From NCBI GenBank assembly GCA_964035575.1, contig OZ037833.1, positions 620,001-684,000 on the forward strand: 64,000 nucleotides of DNA. Direction: 5' to 3'. Position numbers and translations under genes: made by a program. A model generated the notes under the pieces. That model made no database searches, was not told the origin of the DNA, and saw only the letters and a program-made list of their open reading frames with translations. Shown here in pieces: positions 43,796 through 54,302 of this stretch (positions are counted from its first letter, which is position 1; each line of letters starts with the position of its first letter). The stretch comes from Rhynchopus sp. YZ270_cl-10. Its lineage: Eukaryota; Euglenozoa; Diplonemea; Diplonemida; Diplonemidae.

Positions 43796-45098
43796 CCAAG
43801 GAGAGAGAATAGCAGTGGACTTCGAAAAAAAATCAGTTTCCTTTGGGTTATTCCTTGAGTAGAATGTGGCCCAGAGGGGGAGAGCGAGAAAGAGAGAGAA
43901 AGGAGCACACCACCCCTGCCCAGCGTATACAACACTCTTAGCGTATCATCACGGTAAGGTGGGAGGGGGGAGGAAGTGTAGTTAGTTCCTCTGTGGGATG
44001 GTGTGTGTGTGTGGCGGGAGGATGAAAGGGTCTTAAGCGGAGATACTCAATGAGGAAATCATTGAGATGCAAATGAGGAAGCAAAATGAGGAAGCGGTGT
44101 CGTTTGTTGTATGGGGACGACGGGCCAAGGATTTATTACAAAAAAAAAAATAAAATGGTGTGAATGACCAAACCGTCTTCTCCGTGGTTCTTCCCGAAGG
44201 TGCTTCGCAAATCTTAATATAGCCCACAGCAGTTCTCCGTGGTTCTCCTGTGGGTTGTCGGTACCCCCCTGAATCACATCATCGTTTCAAAAAATATCGC
44301 ACCAAAAAATAAATGCTTTTTTTTTCCGAATCGATAAATCGCTATCACAATGACATAAACAAGGCTTAAATGTTGCGAAGGCGAGAATGCTTTCTGTTAA
44401 TCATCCACACCTCGCCACGATAGAGTAACAGCGTGGCTTGTCAAAAAAAAAAGCTATTTGCTATCCTAAGAAACGATGGCATACGTTCGCGACTACCTCA
44501 GTCCCCCCCCCTTACCAGCAGGCAAGCATACAACGAGGTGCTCACACCTTTGTATAGAAAACCTGCTACACAGACGATGATAAAACGTTAGCATATGTGG
44601 GGGGGAGGGGGTTATTTGAAGAAAAAAATATTTGACGCAGAACTTTAATTTCTGGTATTTTTCCAGGCAAAAATGTCACCAAAAAAAAAACGCTGGAAAA
44701 AAAAAAGGTAAAAATAGAAAACTTAACACTCATCACACGATAAACCCCATGGGAGAGGAGGTTGTGGTGAAACACACACCTCGACCTATTTGGGTGAGGA
44801 GGTGGCTCTGCAGCGCGGTTCGTCTAGAACCGCAAAAAAGTGTGTTCAAAAATGCTTTGTTTCTATTTCCTCCTTCATGAGGTGACAAAAGAAAAGTAGT
44901 GTCAGACCTTGCCTCCTACCACATAGATGATGATAAAACGTTAGCAGTGTGGGGAAGGGGAGGGAACGGAACAGCTCTAAGAAAAGATTTAAAAAAAAAA
45001 CTAGAAAGAACGAATAGGGCCTCTCGCGGACCCTCCGACTTCAACGAATTTTGTTGCCAATAAATAGAAAACGACCTTCAGGATATGACAGTTAAATG
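43796..45098. other. Intergenic stretch, 1.3 kb
   Basis: A GATGATAAAACGTTAGCA segment occurs twice (about 44,575 and 44,929), each followed by GTGGGG. TAAATAGAAAACGACCTTCA plus CAGGATATGACAGTTAAATG at about 45,060 also occurs near 29,167. No gene seen. Confidence 0.45.
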
Positions 45099-45396
45099 AA
45101 ATGGGAGCGTCCGCGAAAGACCCCCCCCCTAAAGCTAACATCCGTGCTTATTGGTATTTCACTAATTAAAATTTTGGTATTTTATAAGATTTTTTTTTAA
45201 AATGAACTCAGAGTTAAGTTTCTGAGTTCATTAAAAAAAAAATCGGTGAAAAATTCCGAGTAGGTATTAATTTAGATAGGAAAAGCTATGTCAACAGCTA
45301 TGTGTCCCCTTATTTTACCTGTAAATACTAAGGATATACAAGGAAATCCTCACAAACACCCATATAACCACCCACAGAACAACACAACAGGGGGAA

Positions 45397-45657
45397 ATGG
45401 AATCAGCAGCCAAAGCATTCGCTCAGGAGCTGAAAACCCGGCCTTTCCGAGGCCTAAAAAACTTCGCCGAGCTGCAGGTGTATGCAGGGGTTCACTGGCA
45501 GGGGGACAAAGGGTGGGACGCGAGGAGCTGGATGCGCGAGGTGTGGAGCTCGAAGCATATGTCTCTCCATATGCAGAAGACAACCACCAGGAGAAAAGGG
45601 GTGTCCGCCGTTTACTACTCCTGTAGTTGCATCACCGGCACCCCAGGAGGACAATGA
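45397..45657 (+). CDS. Unidentified ORF inside the outer element of the 45-47.5 kb nest
   Basis: An 86-codon GC-rich frame starting MESAAKAFAQELKTR, preceded by CACCCACAG that could be an acceptor. It contains several Trp and aromatic residues (HWQGDKGWDARSWMREVW). Immediately after, another frame encodes an acidic tail (NESETKEEEEEQADNCL) ending at about 45,706, so the natural product may use a splice between the two. It could be captured cargo or the start of a transposase. No family recognised. Confidence 0.35.
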   Translation: MESAAKAFAQELKTRPFRGLKNFAELQVYAGVHWQGDKGWDARSWMREVWSSKHMSLHMQKTTTRRKGVSAVYYSCSCITGTPGGQ

Positions 45658-46065
45658 GAGCGAGACGAAGGAGGAAGAGGAGGAACAGGCGGACAATTGT
45701 CTGTAACTCTTGGAGAGACTCATCACAGAGGTCAATAGGGTCACTCAAAAAAGGGGGGTTTCTGCGAGAAAGTCGGCGTCGCCGCAGACGACCCGGATCG
45801 TGAAGCTCTTTCGCGCTCTATTTAGAGTGTTCGGAGGGGGCGACAAGCCTCCACCCCCCTTTCCTCCCCCCCCCCCCCCTAGGGGGGGTCACAAGGGGAG
45901 GACAATGCACTTTTTCAGGATTTTTGAATTCTACGCGCAGCGCAGTGTCCGACCCCACAAGTCACTACCCAAGACCCCCCAGAAAACGTCCTGGAGGCCC
46001 AAAAATACCAAAAATAGTGACCAGAAGTGACCAGAAAATCAAAATTCCGAAAAAAAAAGGGGTCG

Positions 46066-47089
46066 TGGGACAGGGTCTGTACCTTGCTTATTCCTATTTT
46101 TTAGCACATAAACGAGATATGGCCATGGCAACAGTACATGACTCATATTTTAGGAAGTAAAGGATACATCTTGACTAATATCATTTAATTGCGTTTGAAT
46201 ACAGTCAAAACAAGACAAGACGGTCACCTGGCATCTGTATTTTGTGGGTCGTAGTGACCAATGTATACACGTGCTTAGGTACCCACACCATTAATAGGCC
46301 AGGGAGTGATCGATTTAGGGAGGAAAATTAGTCAGGTGTAAATTATCGAGCAGATCTGCCGTCACTGCCTCACCCGGTCCCTCAGGGTACCTTCCCTTGA
46401 AAAAAAAACACCTCGCATGACTTTCCAGATATTGCAATGCCCAATTCCTCCCCTTGGTTTTGCAGTTCAGTCTGCAATAGCCCTGTACTAGACACGTAAA
46501 TGGATATCCAGTCATAGACTCGACTAAAGCACCGACCCGCATCTGTCTCGTCTTCTTTATCTTCTTCAGACCCCACACTCAGATTATTGTGGGAGGAAAG
46601 AGACATCCCTTGTGAAGACAGACAGGCACGCCACAAAATATAGCGGCAAGAGCGGGGCGTCCTCAAAGCTCACAAGGGCAAGGAACGCCGTATTGGGAAC
46701 TTAGGCACACTGCTCCAATGTGGCAAGGCCAGACTGCTTGACGACAAGCAATACGCAATGACCCGCGAGGAGGACGCGTGGGAGGCCCAATGCCACACAC
46801 GTCACTTTCCTCCCCTTTTCGCGTGTTTTCTTATACCCAATCTCCCCAGGGCTTGCAGAATCGCCTCTGAGGACACCTTCAGCAGGCCCACTCCACAGTG
46901 GATACGGCGCTTTGCCTTTACTGCCATTCCACTGCGTCTACACAAGGGTTTTAGAGCGGACTTGGCGTAGAACTGCCAATCCAGTGCCCCCGGCACTTTT
47001 CCCGCCCTCTCAATGCGTCCCAACGGTGTTTTTAATGGGTTTTGATTGCACCCCGATTTGAAAGGTGCCAAAGTACAAACCCTGTCCCA
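46066..47089. mobile_element. Innermost inverted-repeat unit of the nest
   Basis: Ends TGGGACAGGGTCTGTACCTTG-type on the left and CAAAGTACAAACCCTGTCCCA-type on the right, about 20 bp with two mismatches. No exact target duplication. It holds GC-richer minus-strand frames: the histone-like fragment and an acidic frame (SEEDKEDETDAG, 46,382-46,666). Confidence 0.6.
46802..47071 (-). pseudogene. Histone-fold-like coding fragment inside a transposon (tentative)
   Basis: A 89-codon basic frame. Its second half reads ALKPLCRRSGMAVKAKRRI, then GVGLLKVSSEAILQALGRLG and RKHAKR. This parallels histone H4 (KPAIRRLARRGGVKRI, GVLKVFLENVIRDA, EHAKRKTVT), with a two-residue length difference; H3 shares part of the pattern. 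The frame stops after HAKRGGK, while the neighbouring frame continues KVTC, as if a frameshift had occurred. It may be a captured histone gene fragment or a chance match. It lies in the innermost element of the nest at 45,103-47,580. Confidence 0.25.
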
Positions 47090-48169
47090 GGCCGTTTTTT
47101 TTTTTTTGAAAAATTCGAATTAGACCCCCACAAGTGCTCAGAAGTGTCCAAAACCAGGCGGAATTGAATTGTAGGTCACCTGGGGACCATATTTTCTGGT
47201 TTTTCAGGGTGATGTCTATTTTTTTCTCAAAAAAAAATTTTTTTGGTCGGTGTCCTCACTTTTAACATGGGATGTGACCCCCCCTACCCCCCCCCCCCCC
47301 CTTTTTGGTAATGGGTTGAGAGACAGATATTAGTGAATTCCTTCCTATATCCTTAGTATTTACAGGTAAAATATGGGGACACACAGCTGTTGACATAGCT
47401 TTTCCTATCTAAATTAATACCTACTCGGAATTTTTCACCGATTTTTTTTTTAATGAACTCAGAAACTTAACTCTGAGTTCATTTTAAAAAAAAATCTTAT
47501 AAAATACCAAAATGTTAATTAGTGAAATACCAATAAGCATGGATGTTAGCTTTAGGGGGGGGTCTTTCGCGGACGCTGCCAAATAAAGAAAACACTTTTT
47601 CGTTTATCGACAATGGGAAAATAGATATTTCCCCGCCCAAGAGAACTTCCCATTGGTTTTTTACACCGCGCTGTGCCACCCTTTTTTTAGCTAGAAAAAA
47701 ATGATTACAAACGTACAGAATTTAGTAATGTTTCGGTAAACCCAAGGTAGGTAATACAAATGCAGCAACTTCAGATGACTGGAAAGTGCGTGGACAGAAC
47801 AGAGGGGATTTGGCGTCGTTTGAGGTACAAAGGAACAATGTGAACAATGTGAACCAAAAAAAATGGTAGTTGGCAAAGACACCTTACCACTGACCCACGA
47901 TGCTAGCCCCCGGATGAAACGCACCAAATGGTGTTCCGGAGGGGGCCTATATTGATGATCATGTCCTTGACAGTGTTCTCCGGAACACCAACTATAAAAA
48001 TAAAAAATGAACAAAAAAAAAAATTAGAAAGATGATGACAAAGAGACACACGACACGAAGACAAACCAAAAACGGGAAAAAAAAAATGTTTCCACACAAT
48101 GTACGCAACCCTTGACAATCCCAAAAACCCACACAAGGGAACGTAGTACAGCACAGTTGCAGGTTTGTT

Positions 48170-48214
48170 GAAAACTTGATTTTAGTGTAGACACCAGAGG
48201 ATGAGCTCCACTAT
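48170..48214 (+). repeat. Family-A hairpin cassette
   Basis: GAAAACTTGATTTTAGTGTAG then ACACCAGAGGATGAGCTCC variant. Confidence 0.6.
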
Positions 48215-48484
48215 GACAAACGCTCCTAAGTGGCTGCTGATGAACACGATAACTTTTTATTTTTTTGGTTATGTGTTTCATCGCGGTACACTTTGTGACA
48301 GTTCTACTTCCGTTTGGTTTGGCAAGAACTTTATAATGTAAGATAAGAAGAGACTAATTTGAAAGTGCAAACAAAAAAATGACAATAAAACAAAAATGGG
48401 GTGGGCGTAATTGATGGACTTCTAAAGTAAGCGGTGGGGTGCAAAATGCCAGCAAGCACTGTAGCAAACAACAACAAAAAAAAA

Positions 48485-48518
48485 GTGAAATTGACAGTGC
48501 AAACACCTCTGGCACTGA
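48485..48518 (+). repeat. Family-D cassette, shortened
   Basis: ATTGACAGTGCAAACACC then TCTGGCACTGA. Confidence 0.55.
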
Positions 48519-48642
48519 TACCCTGCAGGTTATTGATCTCCTGAGTTTTGCACTTGGGAGTTGCTGACAGGGAAACTGTAAGCAGGCACACAGTCATTCC
48601 CCCACCCTGATTGGGAAGGGGTGATTACAAAAAAAAATTTTT

Positions 48643-48680
48643 TTAGATGAACGCCTTTCGGTGCATAGCCACCTTGATCA
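48643..48680 (+). repeat. Family-C cassette, diverged
   Basis: TAGATGAACGCCTTTCGGTG then CATAGCCACCTTGATCAC. Confidence 0.5.
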
Positions 48681-48800
48681 CAATCATTCGCACAGCATCA
48701 GCTGCACGGGATTCCACAAGAGCGTTGGGAGATGATGTCATTTCCCCAAGCCTGAGTTCGTAGAATGGGATATTTTATCCCACTCTACCCAAAAAAAAGA

Positions 48801-48839
48801 GAAGTTGAAAGCGCAAACGCCCCATTCACGCAGGCACTG
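48801..48839 (+). repeat. Family-D hairpin cassette
   Basis: AAGTTGAAAGCGCAAACGCC then ACGCAGGCACTGG. Confidence 0.6.
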
Positions 48840-48963
48840 GTTCTCCGCGGGTTACTTAACCCGCAGAGAGCACTTCATTGGCATACACGGTTACCACGAA
48901 GTTGTATGCAGGCACTGTGCCACCTCCAAGCTAGACTGGAGAACAATACAAAAAAAAATTGAA

Positions 48964-49036
48964 GTTATTGATGCAGGCACACCTCCGACCGACTCACTTT
49001 ACGATGCTAGCTAGCCCCCGGATGAAAGCACAACGT
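48964..49036 (+). repeat. Family-H cassette
   Basis: TTATTGATGCAGGCACACC, CCGACCGACTCAC, TACGATGCTAGC, CCCCGGATGAAAGCACAACG. The relative at 39,404-39,440 pairs CATCCGA with TCGGATG. Other copies: 39,958-40,003, 47,882-47,925, 54,213-54,240, 54,372-54,413 and 62,398-62,465. Confidence 0.62.
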
Positions 49037-49554
49037 ACCCTTTAGAATAGACAACACTCCCTCCCACTTTCCTACCCTTTTTACCTTTGATAACAAAATC
49101 AACGAATGCCTAAAACAATCCAATGCAATGACCAACACTACACCATCCTCCTCACATCCTCCTGACCCCACGATACAAACAAAAAAAAAAACAACGAAAA
49201 TCTTACAAATGATGAACCACCTCTGCTTCACCACACAACCCACAAAACACTGTTATATAGCCGACAGTCCCTCACACACACACACACACACAAGTGGGCC
49301 ATACTCCGTTCAGGCGTTACCCACTCTAAACCCGTTATCAAAACACACACACACACACATCTTGGGGCCATATTCCACGCAAGAATCCCCCTCCTATTAG
49401 TCATCAAACCTGACACAAAAACCTCTCCCCCCCCCACATCCCCTCCCCTGGCCCTGATAATTTGCCCCCTCATAATCTATAATACACATCACAATACAGC
49501 TGTATTATGGCACAACTATCACAATACCATCACTCCCCTCTCCTCTCTCCCCCC

Positions 49555-50535
49555 CTACTGCCTCATCGCCATCGCTGTTAGTTGGTATGTGGACGCCACG
49601 GCGATGAGGATGAGGCTTGCTGAGACGGATGCGACGGAAAGCTTTAGGTAGGCACGTCTCATGAGGCACTGCTCTTGCGAGAGGACACGGAGGTGGTAGC
49701 CAATCCCGCTGATGAGGTACGCGGTTACGCTTTGACCTGCAAGCGTGCCGAAGGCGAAGTCACGCACATCCATTCCGGTAGCACCTAGCCCATACGAGAC
49801 TGCCCCTGCTGGCAGCAGAATGCAACAGCGCAACATAAACGAAAAGGTTGCCCCATCAAACGCGGCCACCCCATCCCCAAGCGACAACGCACTCACCTGT
49901 CTCTCCGCAAACTCACTAAAAAACCCCTTCGCCAGATTATAGTCTATCAGCGACCCCACCCACAACGACGTCAAGGCCACAAAGGCCCCTTTCCTTACCC
50001 CCAACACCGCCCCTGCCGCAAGGTTAAACGGTGCTGTCGGCGCGCACATCACCATAGCGGCGACAATCGCTGCCCATAACAGCCCTGCAGCTACCCCTGG
50101 GGAGAGGTGATGATGCGCCGCGTGCACCACTCTGTTCGTCCAGGTGCCTACCCCTTTGAATGCCGCCCGTATGAAACCAAGGGTGCTGCGGATGAGAACT
50201 TTAACCAGTTGGGAGGAAATATCCTTCAGCGGGTCGGCCTCGACCACAACACGGTCACGCTGCCATGGGAGGAAGACGAAGCGCATGAGGCGGACGGTTT
50301 GTGCCTGCAGGGTGGTGAAGGCGGTGCGGCGGGACGGTCTTGGTTGTTGTGTGGGCTGGGGCGGGCGGGTGCTGCACAGACGGCCCTGGCGTGATAAATG
50401 GCGTGACATCATTACGTCTCTAGTGAACAAAGCAGAGGTGGAGGTGGAGGAGAAGCGAGGCTGGCGGAGGCTGCGAAGACAGAGAGGGGAGACGCGGCCG
50501 AGGGGGGAGGAGGGGGTGCACATTCGCCGTAGCAT
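49555..50535 (-). CDS. VTT-domain (TVP38/TMEM64/DedA-like) membrane protein with Arg/Ser-rich N-terminus
   Basis: A 326-residue frame starting at MLRRMC; an ATG 18 codons upstream (50,589) is also in frame. The N-terminal 110 residues are rich in Arg and Ser with few acids, which could be an organelle presequence. From about residue 150 the protein has hydrophobic segments with the VTT signature order: a proline-bearing helix (CAPTAPFNLAAGAVLG), a re-entrant Gly-rich stretch (RKGAFVALTSLWVGSLIDY), then a helix with PAGAVSYGLGATGM and two closing helices. VTT proteins such as TMEM41/TMEM64 and DedA are membrane proteins, several of them lipid scramblases. CATTACAACCAG about 40 bases upstream is an acceptor candidate. 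The next gene upstream begins 335 bp away on the same strand. The family call is firm; the organelle is inferred. Confidence 0.8.
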   Translation of the reverse strand: MLRRMCTPSSPLGRVSPLCLRSLRQPRFSSTSTSALFTRDVMMSRHLSRQGRLCSTRPPQPTQQPRPSRRTAFTTLQAQTVRLMRFVFLPWQRDRVVVEADPLKDISSQLVKVLIRSTLGFIRAAFKGVGTWTNRVVHAAHHHLSPGVAAGLLWAAIVAAMVMCAPTAPFNLAAGAVLGVRKGAFVALTSLWVGSLIDYNLAKGFFSEFAERQVSALSLGDGVAAFDGATFSFMLRCCILLPAGAVSYGLGATGMDVRDFAFGTLAGQSVTAYLISGIGYHLRVLSQEQCLMRRAYLKLSVASVSASLILIAVASTYQLTAMAMRQ

Positions 50536-50869
50536 TTTTGTGTGGTGTGTGTGGTGTGTTTCTTCTGGTTGTAATGTTTGAAAGCACAATACGGTTTTGG
50601 GTCATCTATGATCGTCTCCGTGAGACACGCAACAACAGACTGTGAGAGCTTTGTGAGAGTGAAAAAATCTCTCCCCGTTCATAGATGGCCCAATGGGCAC
50701 TTCCTGCGAATTATTGCCCATATTTGAAAAATGAAGTGAAAAGAGACCTTATTTAAAAAAACATTTTGTTTAACAACATCCCTGAATACGACGGAAATCG
50801 CACAAAAGGGGGACAATTTATTTCTAAAAAAGGGTTATCCCCTCCCCCTCCCCCCTCCTCCCCCCCCAA

Positions 50870-52069
50870 CTACAACACAACACCCTTTCCCAACTCCTCC
50901 GCAAGCTCTGCGTAGTCATGCTCTTCTATGCTGCCCATCTTGCTGTCGAGGACATTCTGCAGGCCACCCTCCTTTATGCATGCTGCTAGCACGTCCAGTG
51001 GTGTTTGCGATGCGATCCATGCAGCGCAACGTTCTGTGAAGGCCTCCCGCCGTGAACTGGAGTTGAGGTGGCTCGCAGAAAGCGTTTCCAACGCTGCCTT
51101 CATCGACGACGTACTGATCTCAAGCAGAGAAAGCTCCGGCCACATCTGCGGCCAGCCTCGTAGACCGACCGCTCCGCTTAACTGCGCCACCGAGCTCGCA
51201 CCTACTTCATCCAACACCCTCTGCACCCACAACGCAAGCAGCCCTTTCTGCAGCACACCCTTTACCACCTTCCCATCCACCAACACCGTACGCACCACCC
51301 TCCGGGTCCTTTCGCTCGCAGGCAGGCTTCGTAAGACTGCCAGCTCATATGGGCCCCTCCGCTTCTCATGATAGGCGATTTCCAATCGTTTGCACCGTCG
51401 TTTGAGTGCATCCAGCTCCGCTTCCTCCCCTCCTAGAGTAGCCACGTCTGAGCTTTCGATGGTTGTCAAAACAGTGACCCTCTGTGGAATGACCAATTCC
51501 AGGTCCTCATTTTGCTCCGGTTGTGCCAATAGAACCTCCTCAGAGATGCCCCCTCGGGATATTATATTGGAGTACCGTTCACTCGAATCGGAGCATCTGG
51601 CAAGAAATAGTGTCCCATTTTTTGTAACAATCCGTACAGTATCCACTCTTTTCCAAAGAGATTTTGCATTGACGCGGAGAAAAGAGGGTTCTGCAGGGGT
51701 GTTCGGAAGAGATGAAATCCGTTTAACCACATTCCGAGGCATCTCGTTTGTAGTGTATGTAATGACCTCTGCGATTTTTGCATCCGCAAGACCTGAGAGA
51801 GAAGCATCCTCGAGTATCGCTTCCTGCACCGCAGCCTCGACTGATACAACTGTTCGCACTGTCGTCGCATTTAACAGCCGTTTCTTCAACTCCGGCGCAG
51901 TCTGCGTCAGCCTCTGCCATGCCCTACAACACCGCCCCGCCTTCACCAACGCCACCCGCGGGAGGAACACAAAGATCCCCTCCAGATCGATCCCTGCGGT
52001 GCGTCGACGTACACCCTGGGCGGCTTCTTCCTCGAGAACGGCGAGTTCGAGGCGGAGGGCGTCGGTCAT
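50870..52069 (-). CDS. F-box-like protein of unknown function
   Basis: An intronless frame of 399 residues with GC-rich coding. Residues about 28-68 (IDLEGIFVFLPRVALVKAGR then CCRAWQRLTQTAPELKKRL) follow the F-box pattern of an initial hydrophobic helix, a V-KAG-CCRAW core and an L-KRL end, though the leading L-P-E of classic F-boxes is weak. The rest is mixed helical, with a predicted coiled or helical hairpin near LGGEEAELDALKRRCKRLEI and no repeat domain I recognise (no WD40 or LRR). The start follows a long CT-rich leader on the minus strand, and AATAG about 40 bases upstream could be an acceptor. If the F-box is real, the protein would be an SCF ubiquitin-ligase adaptor. It sits in tandem with the VTT gene. 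Confidence 0.72.
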   Translation of the reverse strand: MTDALRLELAVLEEEAAQGVRRRTAGIDLEGIFVFLPRVALVKAGRCCRAWQRLTQTAPELKKRLLNATTVRTVVSVEAAVQEAILEDASLSGLADAKIAEVITYTTNEMPRNVVKRISSLPNTPAEPSFLRVNAKSLWKRVDTVRIVTKNGTLFLARCSDSSERYSNIISRGGISEEVLLAQPEQNEDLELVIPQRVTVLTTIESSDVATLGGEEAELDALKRRCKRLEIAYHEKRRGPYELAVLRSLPASERTRRVVRTVLVDGKVVKGVLQKGLLALWVQRVLDEVGASSVAQLSGAVGLRGWPQMWPELSLLEISTSSMKAALETLSASHLNSSSRREAFTERCAAWIASQTPLDVLAACIKEGGLQNVLDSKMGSIEEHDYAELAEELGKGVVL

Positions 52070-53100
52070 GGTGAGAAAGAGGGAGAGGAGGAAGAGGAGA
52101 AAGCTATTCCCAAAGGGGTGACATTTTTTGTTGTGTTGTGGTGTAGGCTGAGGTTGTTAAGATGGTATAGGTTGGGGTGTGATTGGGGTTTTTGAAAATT
52201 ATTTTGTTTATGTTTTGTACTCTTTTGTTTTTGCTGGTTTATTGGGGGTATTGTGGTATTGTGGTATTGTGGGGATCATTTTGTTGACCCAAAAACAGCA
52301 CTCTCAGTGAAGCGTGGGTGTTGAGGATGCGGTAGGGGGGTAGGGGAGTGAGTCGTTACAAAAAAAAAAAAAGGGAGGCAGGGCAGGGAAGGAAATAGGC
52401 GGATTTTTTTTTTACCAAATCATGTTCTCATGCATGAACGGCGGAACTGCAACTGAACGATGTCAAAAGGGCAAGGTGATGGGAGGGAGATTTAAGAGGG
52501 GGGGAGGACATGCAAAGAAAAAAAAACAAAAAAACGCTGTTATAAGCAAAAAAAAAAAAAAATACAAATTAATTACGTGGACGCCAATTTATTTGGCGTA
52601 CTAAAGTGAAGCCAAACACACAAGGACACTGTAGAATTGTGGGAGTCACGAGAGATTAAACCGAACGAAAAAAAAAAAAAGAAACACAAAAATTCCAAAC
52701 AAAGACCATGTCAGGTGCATCGCTTAATCTTTTCTCTTTTCTCTCAATTCTCCACATTTTTTTCGTACAGCAGCAAAAATGCCAGGAGGCCACATTCTAA
52801 AAGGATCAGGGAGGTATAGGTGAGTGACAACACCGACCCAACCACCATGCGATAACCCCTAGGTGGTGCTATGCTAGCCATTATATATTCTCCCTTTGCA
52901 GCCCTCTCCAAACACAATGTGCAGAAGAGCGTTCTCAGGGACGTTACACCAGACTGCTGGGGGGCTACGCATGGTTTATTTTTGTGCGTTAATGAGTAGC
53001 CTTATGTGATGCCAAAGCCGGTAGGTCTCCCTACCATTTGACGCGTGAAGGCAGTTGCAAGATACAAAAAAGGTGCCCTATGAGGTAAAGAAGAACAAAG

Positions 53101-53140
53101 TGAAGGTGATAGTGCAAACGCCTCTGGGACGCAGGCACTG
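53101..53140 (+). repeat. Family-D hairpin cassette
   Basis: Perfect consensus. Confidence 0.72.
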
Positions 53141-53448
53141 AACAAAAGAACGAAAGAAAGGAATAACGGAGAGGACTCCGAGAGTCTCTCCCTTAAACAG
53201 TTTTTTTTTTGAGGTAAATTGCGATAACACGAATACCGTTTTTTTTTTTTTTTTTTTTTTTTTACTGGTTTTCTTCCTTGCTTTCGTATTTTTTGTTTTC
53301 TGTATCTATGTGGATCCCCCCCAGTGAACCGTTTGGGACCCCGCTCTGCCGTGGCAGTCGTGGTTAGCGTTGTCATGTTTGTCTGTAGCACACAAGTAAG
53401 AAGAGAGACTCTAGGTCTCATTGGCTTGGTTTTTTTTTTTTTTTTTTT

Positions 53449-53513
53449 GATAAATTGTTTGGAGTAGTGTAGTTGCCTCGGTTGTGTTGCCACAGTTTTG
53501 TGCAATCGCTACT
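53449..53513 (+). repeat. Family-B hairpin cassette
   Basis: Begins after a T-run of about 20; ends AATCGCTACT. Confidence 0.75.
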
Positions 53514-53856
53514 GTAGGTTTTCGTTTGCGAAAAACACGCGCACACAAAAAAGTATGCTATCGCAAAAAAGGTGTACGTGTTTTCGCGAACAAAACACCA
53601 CTCTTTTTTTTTTTTTTGCAGGTTAGAAAAATCTCTGCCCTGTTCGGTAAAAGAAGCGAGTTGGGAGAACTGCGCTTGATGGTTTTCATGCACACCGCCC
53701 CAAATGGAAGGGGTAGGGAAGTGCATCCACCATGCAGGGACCTACCACCCACAGATGCTTTCTGCGCCAATGTGAATGTGAGAGCTGAGCTGTGGGCGCG
53801 TTTCCTTTCCCCAACACTTTTTTTCAAAAACCAGAAAAACCAAAGAAGAAAGGTAC

Positions 53857-53897
53857 ATAAGATGACCCTAAGCCTCTCGTACTTCTTAGTCACCTTA
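53857..53897 (+). repeat. Family-C hairpin cassette
   Basis: Loop reads CTCTCGTACTT; arms intact. Confidence 0.72.
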
Positions 53898-53965
53898 TCA
53901 GAAAAAAACCGTAAGATGCTGTAAGGTGCGCTCTCTGCACTATGCAAAGTATCTTAAACAAAAGA

Positions 53966-54006
53966 GAAGTTGAAAGTTTAGACGCCTCTACGAACGCAAG
54001 ACACTG
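53966..54006 (+). repeat. Family-D cassette, diverged
   Basis: AAGTTGAAAGTTTAGACGCC then CGAACGCAAGACACTGA. Confidence 0.5.
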
Positions 54007-54016
54007 ATAAAAAAAG

Positions 54017-54062
54017 GTGGGGTTGCTATGTGCAACACGCCTCTGGGACGCAGAAGCACGGA
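54017..54062 (+). repeat. Family-D cassette, diverged
   Basis: GTTGCTATGTGCAACACGCC then GGGACGCAGAAGCACGGA. Confidence 0.5.
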
Positions 54063-54086
54063 CACTCCGCAAAAAAGAAGATAAAA

Positions 54087-54125
54087 GTTTTAGATGACCC
54101 TAAGTCTCTCATGCTCAGCCACCTT
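54087..54125 (+). repeat. Family-C hairpin cassette
   Basis: TAGATGACCCTAAGTC then ATGCTCAGCCACCTT; compensatory-looking change in the arm. Confidence 0.6.
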
Positions 54126-54236
54126 GAGAAAGAAGTGCCGCGCCTCGTAGATTAATATGCTAAATTGGAAGACCTCCGCATTGTGCTGTATGTGATGAGG
54201 CGTTGTGAAAATGAAGTTATTGATGCAGGCACCCCC

Positions 54237-54302
54237 GACTGGCTTGAGGCGAAACCCCAATCAGGCAAGCCCGACATAAGGCCAGCTATATTAGCACCGT
54301 CC
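54237..54302 (+). repeat. TGGCTTGAGGCGAAACC repeat
   Basis: GACTGGCTTGAGGCGAAACC, CAATCAGGCAAGCCCGAC, AGGCCAGCTATATTAGCACC. GGCTTG pairs with CAAGCC. The same 65 bp occurs at 30,486-30,550, just downstream of the Tudor-tail gene's stop. Confidence 0.65.

Larger units (their letters stand above)
45882..47284. mobile_element. Middle element of the nest, TA-flanked
   Basis: Ends GGGGGGGTCACA and TGTGACCCCCCC, flanked by TA (45,880-45,881 and 47,285-47,286), each with a C-run outside. The same C-run-TA setting surrounds the foldback element at 31,708. Beyond the 12-bp ends the two sides do not match. Its interior is largely taken by a third inverted-repeat unit. Confidence 0.72.
45103..47580. 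mobile_element. Outer element of a three-level nest, about 240-bp inverted repeats
   Basis: Left arm about 45,103-45,340 and right arm about 47,345-47,580, with ends GGGAGCGTCCGCGAAAGACC and GGTCTTTCGCGGACGCTGCC. The flanking 4-bp duplication is AAAT (45,099-45,102 and 47,581-47,584). Each arm contains its own small hairpin (AATGAACTCAGAGTTAAG...CTGAGTTCATT). Own interior sequence is 45,341-45,881, with the MESAAKAF frame. The rest is occupied by a second element. No transposase domain recognised. Confidence 0.82.
47585..49554. other. Intergenic stretch downstream of the VTT gene
   Basis: Cassettes of families H, A, D and C, two AC repeats (about 49,266-49,290 and 49,344-49,360), and a GGGGCCATATTCC...AAGAATCCCCC segment that recurs inverted at about 54,494-54,535. 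This AC-rich DNA lies in the 3' flank of the VTT gene. Confidence 0.45.

Noticed and set aside
54237-54302. A tRNA gene in the TGGCTTGAGGCGAAACC repeat
   Set aside because: No four-stem cloverleaf or T-loop consensus; only one hairpin. I found no convincing tRNA or rRNA anywhere in the window.
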